Source: an uncultured Prevotellaceae bacterium (GTDB taxonomy: Bacteria; Bacteroidota; Bacteroidia; Bacteroidales; Muribaculaceae). From it: a DNA stretch of 6,341 bases. The first letter of the stretch is position 1. Each line of letters begins with the position of its first letter. The notes under the pieces were generated by a model. It searched no databases, was not told the origin of the DNA, and worked only from the letters and a program-made list of their open reading frames with translations. The DNA is taken from contig CALDIG010000070.1 of the NCBI GenBank assembly GCA_937904375.1, positions 1 to 6,341 on the forward strand, in the 5' to 3' direction. Shown here in pieces: positions 1-6,341 of the stretch. A program made the position numbers and the translations under genes.

Positions 1-54
1 TAGAGCACCTGACTCATAATCAGGGAGTCCTTGGTTCAAGCCCAAGTGGGACCA
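1..54 (+). tRNA. Partial tRNA with anticodon CAT (elongator tRNA-Met, or tRNA-Ile2), 5' end outside the window
   Basis: The visible part starts in the D-loop. The 3' strand of the D-stem (GAGC, 3-6) is followed by a perfect 5-bp anticodon stem (CCTGA 8-12 with TCAGG 20-24) enclosing the 7-nt loop CTCATAA, with anticodon CAT at 15-17. A 5-nt variable loop (25-29) follows, then a T-arm with stem CTTGG/CCAAG (30-34/42-46) and loop TTCAAGC. The 3' acceptor strand TGGGACC is at 47-53 and the discriminator A at 54. CCA is not encoded. About 20 nt of the 5' end are missing. The anticodon stem lacks the three consecutive G-C pairs next to the loop that mark initiator tRNA, so this is not tRNA-fMet. 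A CAT anticodon fits either elongator Met or the lysidine-modified Ile2 tRNA that reads AUA. The Met reading is slightly favoured from memory of Bacteroides tRNAs, but the acceptor 5' strand needed to settle it is absent. Confidence 0.93.
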
Positions 55-60
55 CATTTC

Positions 61-100
61 AAATTGCCAATCACTTGATAATGAGTGGTTGGCAATTTTT
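61..100 (+). terminator. Rho-independent terminator of the tRNA transcript
   Basis: A 15-bp stem is formed by 61-75 (AAATTGCCAATCACT) and 84-98 (AGTGGTTGGCAATTT), with a single T-G wobble and an 8-nt loop (76-83). The stem ends in a run of five T at 96-100. It lies only a few bases beyond the tRNA 3' end, so it most likely ends that transcript and insulates the downstream gene from tRNA transcription. The A-tract on the other side is short, so activity on the opposite strand is doubtful. Confidence 0.88.
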
Positions 101-126
101 GCATGTAAAAAGTTTTGCTATTTTCT

Positions 127-178
127 CGCAATGATGCGGTTATTTTGGAAAATTCTACATAACTTTGTAGGTTAAACC
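127..178. repeat. Row of short inverted repeats across the promoter region
   Basis: Three short dyads follow each other. They are CGCA-ATGA-TGCG (127-138), ATTTT-GG-AAAAT (142-153) and CTACA-N6-TGTAG (155-170). Their centres are at 132.5, 147.5 and 162.5, exactly 15 bp apart. A fourth small dyad, GGTT-A-AACC, follows at 170-178. The arms differ in sequence, so this is not a repeated operator in the simple sense. The third dyad encloses the candidate -7 element. They could be protein-binding sites, or chance palindromes in AT-rich DNA. No regulator is encoded in the window. Confidence 0.35.
160..167 (+). promoter_or_regulatory. Candidate Bacteroidota-type -7 promoter element for the tamB operon
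   Basis: The octamer TAACTTTG matches the Bacteroidota sigma-ABfr -7 consensus TAnnTTTG exactly. It lies about 73 bp before the tamB start codon, in the AT-rich spacer after the tRNA terminator, which is where a promoter is expected. Transcription would start roughly at 172-176 and leave a leader of about 65 nt. No convincing -33 TTG lies at the usual distance: the nearest T-rich triplet, TTA at 140-142, is a poor match. A one-mismatch alternative is TATTTTGG at 141-148. The placement is an inference from motif and position only. Confidence 0.42.
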
Positions 179-239
179 ATTTTCTTTCTATCTTATCACA
201 TTGTGGTGGAAGATATGTTGAGAAAACTTTTTTACAGGC

Positions 240-3200
240 ATGAAGAAATTTTTTAGTTGGAGCTATAAGACCCTGCGGGCGACATTTATGACAATAGTCG
301 TTGTGCTTGTGGTGGCCTATGGCGCCCTCTATCTCATTGTGAGCATGCCTTATTTCCAGAACAAGCTAAAAGCCATTGGCGAGCGTGAGCTAAGCGCATT
401 TCTGGGCACCAATGTCACCATTGACGGCATTACCATCTCACCTTTTAACCAAGTGGTGCTTACCGGTGTGAATATTCCCGACCAGAGCGACGACCGACTC
501 ATCAACGTAGATAAACTTGGGGCAGGAATAAGTGTCTCGGACTTGATATTCAAGCGCAAGCTGGTGTTCACCTTTGCCGAGGTTAACGGTCTGCATGGCC
601 ACGTGACGCGCCCCGACAAAGATAGCCCCACCAACTTGCAGTTCATTATCGACAAGCTCAAGCCTAAGCCTGGCAAGCCCCCCAAGCCTTACGACATCAA
701 AATTCAGCACGCCATATTGCGCAACTGCAACATCAGCTACGACGTGCTCAATGTGCCCCACAAGGCACCTGGAGTCTTCGACCCTAATCATCTGCATGCC
801 ACCGACCTCATAGCCGACCTCTCGTTCCCGCACATCAAGAACAACGATTTTGCCATCGCTGTGAAGCACCTGTCGGTAAAGGAGAAAAACGGTCTTGAGG
901 TGAAGAATGTGAGCGGCTTGTTCGGCATCACCGACAAGAGCACGTCGTTCAGTAATCTCGTTATTGACCTACCCGGCACGCACCTCACGCCCGCCGACGC
1001 CACATTCCACTACACATCGCTGAGCAATGCCATCAACGAGATAAAGCAGCAGCCTATCATCCTCGACATGACCGACAATTACGTCACTCTTGCCGACTTC
1101 AAGACCTTCGTCCCCAAATTGGCCCAGTGGGTTGACCCGGTGCATTTCACTGTTGATGCTGTGGCAACTCGCGACATGATTGACGTGAAAAATCTCAAGC
1201 TCAACGCCCAGAACGGCAACATAGTCCTACAGCTAGTGGGCAAGTTCACCAACTTCAGCACACCTCGGGTGATGGACTTCGACGTGCGCCACATCGACCT
1301 GAAAGCATCGCGCACCGAGATTGCGCGCATTACACAAGCTTTTGCCCACCTGTCGCCGCAAGCTCAAGCGCTAGTTGACAAATGCGGCATCGTGCATCTT
1401 GCGGGTAACGCAAAGGGCACCCCTTCTAATCTTACTGCCGACGCCAAGCTCGACACCGACCTCGGCAATGTGGCACTTAATGGCACCTACGCCACCGATG
1501 GGCACTCCCGCCACATCGATGCCCGCGTGAGTTCCACCGGTTTCAACCTGGGCCGCGCGCTGAGCAAGGAAGGCTTGCTAGGCATGGTGGCGATGGATGT
1601 CGATGTGGATGCCTCGCTGCACACCGACAAGAGCATAGATGGAACCATCAAAGGAAAGATTGACCACATCGACCTGAAAGGCTACCGCTATCACAATATC
1701 ACTGCCGATGTGAGTGTTGACCACAACAACTACAGCGGCTTAGTCGCCATCGATGACCCCAACGGAATGGTTGACCTCAAGGGCGATGTCACCCTCGACG
1801 GTGTCAACTCGTCCTATTCCTTCGACCTAATTGCCAAGGGAGTGAACTTCGCTAAGCTGAACCTTACCAATAAGTATCCCGCCAATGCGTTGAACCTTAA
1901 CATGACTGCTCATGTCACAGGCAACAATATCTCTAACCTGGCTGGAAATGTGAAGATTGACGACATGTCGTTCATCAATAGCGAGACAGGAAAGGGCTTC
2001 CATGTGAGTAACCTTGAGGTGGATGCCAGCGAGAGCGCTAGCGGCAAGCGCATCACCATCGACACCGACTTCCTGCATGGCAATGTGGAGGGACAATACG
2101 ACTTCGCCAGCCTCGTCCCCGCCATCAAGAGCATGGCATCGAAGTGCTTCCCGCAGTTCATGAGCGGCCACACACCGCCCACCACCGGCAACAACAATTT
2201 CACCTTCAACATCGAGGTCGATCCCAATGATGAATTTGAGAACTACATAGCCTCCTATGTCAAACTGCCTGTGAAGCTTGCCTATAAATCCACTATCGAC
2301 GGATATTTCAATGAGGCCAGTAAGGAGCTGGCGGTGGATGTGGATATGCCTTACCTCATTCAGGGTAACCGCCTCATAGAGGGTACCAAGGTTCATGTCG
2401 CCAAGGACTCCTGTGCCGATAATGTGACAATGACAGCTCAGGCTATCCTCCCCAGCGACAAGGGAAACCTCTTGGTGAACATCGACGCCAATGCCATCAA
2501 CGACGGTGTTGACGCCAATCTCAACTGGGTGCTGAACCGTCCCACCGACTATCACGGCAATGTGAGCCTCTCGGCACAACTCGGACGAGACATCAGCGGC
2601 AAGTTTATGACTGCGGTCGATATCAATCCCACCGAAGTGGTGATTAATGATGGGGTGTGGAATATCAACAAGGGACATCTGGAGTATCGCAATAGCATAA
2701 TCGACGTGAAAGATATTAACGGCTCGCGTGGCGACCAGTATATAAATATTACCGGCAAGGTGTCGCGCAACCCCGACGATATGCTCACTGTGGCACTCAA
2801 TGACATACGCCTTGACTATATATTCGAGACATTGAAGATCAACCATGTCACCTTTGGCGGCATTGCCACCGGTGAGTTCCAGCTTGCCGACTTGTTCTCC
2901 AAGTCTCCACGGTTGAGTACCGAGAACCTGCACGTAGAGGATTTGACCTACAATGGGGCACACATGGGCGATGGCGACATCAAGAGCAGTTTTGACGTGG
3001 AGAACACCGCTGTCAAGCTCAACTGCGATCTCACCCAGAAGAATGGGCTTCACACCTACATCAATGGTGAGATTTTTGCCGCTTCCGACTCGCTATTCAT
3101 GGAGTTTATCGCCAACAAAGCCAATGTGGAGTTCATGAAGCCCTTCATGGAGGCGTTCACCGACGAGGTGCACGGTGAGGTGTCGGGGCGTGCGGTGCTC

Positions 3201-4880
3201 TTCGGCAACTTCAAGACTATCGACCTCTATGGCGATGTCTTTGCCGACGACATAAGCCTCAAGATAGGCTACACCAATGTCACCTATCACTGCACCGACT
3301 CGGTACACATTGAGCCAGGACTAATCGCCTTCAAGGACATCACTATTCTCGACCGCGACAACAACACGGCGAAACTTAGCGGTTGGTTGCGGCACAACGC
3401 GTTCCACGACCCGGAGTTCAACTTCACCGTCACCGATGCCCACAACCTGCTGGTCTATGACATCAGCCCGGCGATGAACCCCGACTGGTATGGCACCATC
3501 TATGGCAATGGCACGGCGATAGTGACTGGTGAGCCAGGAGAGGTGAGAATAGGGGTCAACATGGAGACGAGCGAGAATAGCAAGTTCACCTTTGTGCTTA
3601 GCGACACCGAGGTTGCCAGCGAGTATAACTTCATCACCTTCCGCGACCGCGACAAGAAAGATGAGCCACCGGTGGCGATGACCGACACTGCCAGGAGTTA
3701 TGTCGATCAACTGCCCGAGGAGGTGCGCCAGCTGCTTGTGCTCAAAACCGTTAACAGCGTTCAGCGAGAGGCGACGCCCACACGCTTCACCATCGACTTG
3801 CAGGCCGACATCACCCCCGAGGCCGAGATAGTGCTGGTGATGGACCCTGTGGGTGGCGACCGCATCAGGGCGTTCGGTTCAGGAAACTTGCATCTCAATT
3901 ACAACAGCATCGACGACAGTTTTGATATGTTTGGCAAGTATGTGCTTGAGAAAGGCTCTTACAATTTCACACTCCAAGACATTATCATCAAGGATTTTAC
4001 CATACGCAATGGCAGCACTATCAGTTTTGACGGCAACCCCTACAATGCCAACCTCGACATCAATGCCGTGTATTCTCTCAACGCCAACCTAAGCGACATC
4101 GACAACTCGTTCTCTACCGACCGCGACATCAACCGCACTAATGTGCCCGTTAATGCCTTGCTAAAGGTGAAAGGCGACATCGCTGAACCCGAGCTGTCGT
4201 TTGACCTGGAGTTCCCCACTCTCACCAGCGATGCTTATAGCAAGGTGAAGAGCGTGTTGAGCACCGATGAGATGATGAGCCGCCAGATTATCTATCTGCT
4301 CGCCTTGAACCGCTTCTACACCCCCGATTACATGCAATCGACCAAGAACAACAACGAGTTCTCCTCGGTGGCGTCGTCAACCATCTCGTCACAGCTCTCA
4401 AGCATACTGGGGCAGATTAGCGACAACTGGCAGATCTCGCCAAACTTCCGCAGCGACAAGGGCGACTTCAGCGATGTGGAGGTGAACCTCGCGCTCTCTA
4501 GTCAGTTGCTTAACAACCGCCTCATATTCAATGGCAACTTCGGCTACCGCGACAACACCTACAACACCCGCAACTCCAACTTCATTGGCGACTTCGACCT
4601 TGAGTATCTGCTCAACCGCAAAGGTTCCATCCGCCTTAAAGCTTACAACCACTTTAACGACCAGAACTACTATGTGCGCGATGCGATGACCACGCAGGGT
4701 GTAGGAGTGGTGTTCAAGCACGACTTCGACAAGCTCTTTGGCAAGCAACCATCGCAGCCCCATCCTGCCGCACCCGACACTGTGTCGCCTCAGCAGGCTG
4801 CCACTCCACCCGACGACACCTTGCTGATAATCGCCCCCCGCAAGTCCGAAGAATCCACCGATAGCATCAGTTCGCAATGA
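240..4880 (+). CDS. tamB: TamB-family translocation and assembly module protein (AsmA-like N-terminus, C-terminal TamB/DUF490 domain)
   Basis: This 1546-residue protein is anchored in the inner membrane and predicted to cross the periplasm as a long beta-rich, groove-shaped rod. TamB proteins act with an outer-membrane barrel in outer-membrane protein assembly and, as AsmA-like bridges, probably in phospholipid transport. A basic start (MKK, R13) precedes one membrane helix at about 14-35. An AsmA-type region follows (about 40-120, with FLGTNVTIDGITISPF and LTGVNI). The middle, to about 1100, is short alternating beta strands rich in Asp, Asn and Gly. The C-terminal TamB domain (about 1100-1500) shows DPVGGDRIRAFGSGNL (1202-1217), VPVNALLKVKGDI (1302-1314), SRQIIYLLALNRF (1347-1359) and a final TQGVGVVFKHDFDKLF segment. 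A 44-residue tail rich in Pro, Ala and Gln (1503-1546) lies beyond this. The ATG at 240 is chosen because the membrane anchor follows at once. No strong Shine-Dalgarno sequence is seen, as is usual in this phylum. No frameshift is visible. The family call is firm; its outer-membrane partner is unknown. Confidence 0.93.
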   Translation: MKKFFSWSYKTLRATFMTIVVVLVVAYGALYLIVSMPYFQNKLKAIGERELSAFLGTNVTIDGITISPFNQVVLTGVNIPDQSDDRLINVDKLGAGISVSDLIFKRKLVFTFAEVNGLHGHVTRPDKDSPTNLQFIIDKLKPKPGKPPKPYDIKIQHAILRNCNISYDVLNVPHKAPGVFDPNHLHATDLIADLSFPHIKNNDFAIAVKHLSVKEKNGLEVKNVSGLFGITDKSTSFSNLVIDLPGTHLTPADATFHYTSLSNAINEIKQQPIILDMTDNYVTLADFKTFVPKLAQWVDPVHFTVDAVATRDMIDVKNLKLNAQNGNIVLQLVGKFTNFSTPRVMDFDVRHIDLKASRTEIARITQAFAHLSPQAQALVDKCGIVHLAGNAKGTPSNLTADAKLDTDLGNVALNGTYATDGHSRHIDARVSSTGFNLGRALSKEGLLGMVAMDVDVDASLHTDKSIDGTIKGKIDHIDLKGYRYHNITADVSVDHNNYSGLVAIDDPNGMVDLKGDVTLDGVNSSYSFDLIAKGVNFAKLNLTNKYPANALNLNMTAHVTGNNISNLAGNVKIDDMSFINSETGKGFHVSNLEVDASESASGKRITIDTDFLHGNVEGQYDFASLVPAIKSMASKCFPQFMSGHTPPTTGNNNFTFNIEVDPNDEFENYIASYVKLPVKLAYKSTIDGYFNEASKELAVDVDMPYLIQGNRLIEGTKVHVAKDSCADNVTMTAQAILPSDKGNLLVNIDANAINDGVDANLNWVLNRPTDYHGNVSLSAQLGRDISGKFMTAVDINPTEVVINDGVWNINKGHLEYRNSIIDVKDINGSRGDQYINITGKVSRNPDDMLTVALNDIRLDYIFETLKINHVTFGGIATGEFQLADLFSKSPRLSTENLHVEDLTYNGAHMGDGDIKSSFDVENTAVKLNCDLTQKNGLHTYINGEIFAASDSLFMEFIANKANVEFMKPFMEAFTDEVHGEVSGRAVLFGNFKTIDLYGDVFADDISLKIGYTNVTYHCTDSVHIEPGLIAFKDITILDRDNNTAKLSGWLRHNAFHDPEFNFTVTDAHNLLVYDISPAMNPDWYGTIYGNGTAIVTGEPGEVRIGVNMETSENSKFTFVLSDTEVASEYNFITFRDRDKKDEPPVAMTDTARSYVDQLPEEVRQLLVLKTVNSVQREATPTRFTIDLQADITPEAEIVLVMDPVGGDRIRAFGSGNLHLNYNSIDDSFDMFGKYVLEKGSYNFTLQDIIIKDFTIRNGSTISFDGNPYNANLDINAVYSLNANLSDIDNSFSTDRDINRTNVPVNALLKVKGDIAEPELSFDLEFPTLTSDAYSKVKSVLSTDEMMSRQIIYLLALNRFYTPDYMQSTKNNNEFSSVASSTISSQLSSILGQISDNWQISPNFRSDKGDFSDVEVNLALSSQLLNNRLIFNGNFGYRDNTYNTRNSNFIGDFDLEYLLNRKGSIRLKAYNHFNDQNYYVRDAMTTQGVGVVFKHDFDKLFGKQPSQPHPAAPDTVSPQQAATPPDDTLLIIAPRKSEESTDSISSQ

Positions 4881-6148
4881 GATTTTGGACAGTTATATTA
4901 TTTTTGGTTATTCTGCTCACGGCATTTGCTGAGTTGATACCGAACACTGCATGTGAGGCGCAATACCCCACCAACAACCAGTCGATGCCTAGTGCTAATG
5001 CCGCAATCGACAGTGCCGCCTCCTGCAACCGTGGCAGCTCGCCACTGGCACCCATCGATGACCGCAAGATGTTTCTCAAGCACATCCGCGACAGCATCGA
5101 CGCTATCCCCTTCGACACCACGCGCGATGACCGCTACTGGGAGCGCGCCATCACCAATGGCGAGTGGAGCTTCTTTACCGACCACACCGTCAAGTTGCCG
5201 GGACTACTCAATGTGGGGCGTAAAATCTACGAATTCTACAGCCGCGCCTTCAACGACTACGACACTGCCTATGTGGTGGGCGTGAAGGAGGATTTCAGGG
5301 TTATGGTTATCAACAACGACTGGCTAGACAGCTATGGGGGCATGATTGCCGACAACAACATGAAGGTGTTTATGCACAGCAACATCACCTCAAGCGCAGG
5401 ACTTCATTTCTCCTATATGGGAATAGGCTACACCTATATGATTGACCTCGATAACGTGTTTGGCGGCGACCCCACGCGGCACATGAAGTGGGACCTCTCG
5501 TTTGCCACCTCACGATTCTCGTTCGAGGCCTACCGCTCGCGCAACAGCGGGACGGTAAACATAGGTCGGTTTGGCGACTTCAACAACAAGCGTCCTGCCG
5601 GCAGGAAATTTGATGGGCTCACACGAGTGTCGTCGGGGATTGATATGTATTATTTCTTCAACCACCGCAAGTATTCGCAAGCTGCAGCCTACAGCTACTC
5701 CAAGCTGCAGAGGCGCAGTGCCGGCAGCTTCATCGCCGGCTTCCTGGTGACTACGCAAAATGTGAGCATCGATTTCTCCTCACTTCCCGAAGACATGCGC
5801 CAATACCTTCCCTTGCAAGAAGAGGAAAAATATGATTACCGCTACCACTATCGCTCCTACAGCTTCTTGCTTGGTTATGCCTATAACTGGGTGTTCCACC
5901 GCAACTGGCTCTTCAACATCACCATGGCACCGTCGATAGGGTGGCGCCACTCCTTCAGCGACTCGGTCGATGGCCAGCGCAATATGTTTGGCATCGACTT
6001 GCGGGGAAGGCTAGGACTCGTCCATAACTCTGGCCATTTTTTCTATGGCTTGCAGCTGATCCTTGACGGACACTTCTTCCACAGCGAAGACCATAATTTT
6101 ATCAATTCACAAGAAGACCTCACCATCTCGGTAGGTTTCAGGTTTTGA
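4877..6148 (+). CDS. DUF4421-like secreted protein, predicted outer-membrane beta-barrel
   Basis: This is a 423-residue protein. Its N-terminal signal peptide has a hydrophobic core at about 5-19 and a likely signal peptidase I site after ACEA at 28. Residues 30-60 are low-complexity (Ser/Ala/Asn). The body resembles DUF4421 (Pfam PF14391, recalled from memory), an uncharacterised Bacteroidota family. Its typical segments here are LNVGRKIYEFYSRAFNDYDT (111-130), FNHRKYSQAAAYSYSKLQRR (261-280) with SAGSFIAGF (281-289), GYAYNWVFHRNWLFNI (333-348) and the end. Alternating aromatic/polar strands and a C-terminal sequence ending in ISVGFRF, with Phe last, fit a barrel inserted by the BAM machinery. 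No POTRA or plug domain is visible. The ATG at 4877 overlaps the tamB stop (ATGA), which suggests co-transcription and coupled translation; no separate ribosome-binding site is evident. The function is unknown. It could be a partner of TamB, one of its clients, or unrelated but co-expressed. Confidence 0.86.
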   Translation: MRFWTVILFLVILLTAFAELIPNTACEAQYPTNNQSMPSANAAIDSAASCNRGSSPLAPIDDRKMFLKHIRDSIDAIPFDTTRDDRYWERAITNGEWSFFTDHTVKLPGLLNVGRKIYEFYSRAFNDYDTAYVVGVKEDFRVMVINNDWLDSYGGMIADNNMKVFMHSNITSSAGLHFSYMGIGYTYMIDLDNVFGGDPTRHMKWDLSFATSRFSFEAYRSRNSGTVNIGRFGDFNNKRPAGRKFDGLTRVSSGIDMYYFFNHRKYSQAAAYSYSKLQRRSAGSFIAGFLVTTQNVSIDFSSLPEDMRQYLPLQEEEKYDYRYHYRSYSFLLGYAYNWVFHRNWLFNITMAPSIGWRHSFSDSVDGQRNMFGIDLRGRLGLVHNSGHFFYGLQLILDGHFFHSEDHNFINSQEDLTISVGFRF

Positions 6149-6180
6149 GAAAATTGTTCTGGAAGGTGTGAAATATCTAG

Positions 6181-6233
6181 GTTAAATATGTGCGTTATTA
6201 AGCTATATTACAATGATATAGCGTTAATATGTG
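6181..6233 (+). repeat. Pair of near-identical direct repeats
   Basis: GTTAAATATGTG at 6181-6192 recurs as GTTAATATGTG at 6223-6233, differing by one A. The start points are 42 bp apart. The pair brackets the hairpin at 6196-6229, and the second copy overlaps its 3' arm. It could be a regulatory repeat or the trace of a small duplication. It is too short to exclude chance in AT-rich DNA. Confidence 0.4.
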
Positions 6234-6240
6234 GATTTTT
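6196..6240 (+). terminator. Possible weak terminator hairpin after the tamB operon
   Basis: ATTAAGCTATAT (6197-6208) pairs with ATATAGC-g-TTAAT (6216-6228): 12 bp with one bulged G, extendable by a T-A pair at 6196/6229, around a 7-nt loop. The stem is AT-rich. A run of five T (6236-6240) follows, but only after a 6-nt gap, so this is not a textbook intrinsic terminator. It is the only substantial hairpin found between the barrel gene and the window end. No strong terminator is seen directly after the stop at 6148. Confidence 0.35.
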
Positions 6241-6341
6241 AGGATCAGTCGCAAATTAGTGGGGGCACGGCTAAATCGAAATCTTGAGGCCTATTGGTCA
6301 TTTTGCAGGATAAGAAGTGCCTGAAGAGCCGATTCACACTG
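6241..6341. other. Unresolved edge segment, possibly the end of a convergent minus-strand gene
   Basis: Base composition becomes more balanced after about 6240 than in the AT-rich spacer before it. On the minus strand two frames are open from the window edge. One reads QCESALQALLILQNDQ and stops at 6293-6291. The other is open for 31 codons and stops at 6247-6245. On the plus strand a frame reading LVILQDKKCLKSRFTL is also open to the edge, but has no ATG. None is long enough to assign. The segment could be the 3' end of a convergent gene, the start of a mobile element, or a promoter region for a plus-strand gene further on. Confidence 0.25.

Noticed and set aside
1..54. Initiator tRNA-fMet
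   Set aside because: The anticodon stem CCTGA/TCAGG lacks the three consecutive G-C pairs next to the loop that are typical of initiators.
1827..3053. 408-codon open frame on the minus strand inside tamB
   Set aside because: It is antisense to a clear TamB sequence. Its His/Val/Ile-rich translation has no domain pattern, as expected for a shadow of GAC/ATC/AAC-rich codons in moderate-GC coding DNA.
4398..4877. 159-codon minus-strand frame at the 3' end of tamB
   Set aside because: It lies opposite the best conserved part of the TamB domain. Its Val/Glu-rich translation looks like an antisense artefact.
4943..4960. Possible lipoprotein signal around Cys26 of the barrel protein (PNTAC), which would recall lipidated TamL
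   Set aside because: The -3 residue is Asn and -4 is Pro, which do not fit a lipobox. A signal peptidase I site two residues further on fits better.
4953..5285. 110-codon plus-strand frame within the barrel gene
   Set aside because: The translation is dominated by Thr, Ser and Pro, with no recognisable pattern. It is an out-of-frame shadow of the DUF4421-like gene.
1..6341. CRISPR array, toxin-antitoxin pair, phage or defence genes
   Set aside because: No regularly spaced identical repeats and no second-system coding regions are present. Two coupled envelope genes fill almost the whole window.

Overview
The window looks like chromosomal DNA from a member of the Bacteroidales (order Bacteroidales, Bacteroidota). 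The evidence is a very long TamB-type protein with a Bacteroidota-style C-terminus, a downstream outer-membrane protein resembling the Bacteroidota family DUF4421, weak Shine-Dalgarno signals, and a TAnnTTTG-like -7 element in the leader. Moderate-GC coding DNA sits between AT-rich spacers. A gut genus of the Prevotellaceae or Muribaculaceae type would fit, but that placement is a guess.

Layout: (1) positions 1-54 are the 3' three-quarters of a tRNA with anticodon CAT, cut by the window edge and followed by a strong intrinsic terminator (61-100). (2) Positions 101-239 are an AT-rich spacer with a candidate promoter and a row of evenly spaced short inverted repeats. (3) Positions 240-4880 encode a 1546-residue TamB homologue: an inner-membrane anchor, a long periplasmic beta-rich body and the conserved C-terminal TamB domain. 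(4) Positions 4877-6148 encode a 423-residue secreted protein predicted to be an outer-membrane beta-barrel. It overlaps tamB by 4 nt (ATGA). (5) Positions 6149-6341 are mostly noncoding: an AT-rich part with a hairpin and a near-direct repeat, then about 100 nt of different composition with frames open to the window edge that I cannot identify.

How the genes fit together: TamB-family proteins span the periplasm from an inner-membrane anchor and work with an outer-membrane barrel in outer-membrane protein assembly and/or lipid transport. Here the tightly coupled neighbour is a barrel, but it has no visible POTRA domains and does not look like TamA or TamL. It may therefore be a client, an accessory partner or merely a co-transcribed gene. 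This is the most interesting point in the window. The rest looks like ordinary core genome, and I found no CRISPR array, no clear insertion sequence and no defence cassette.
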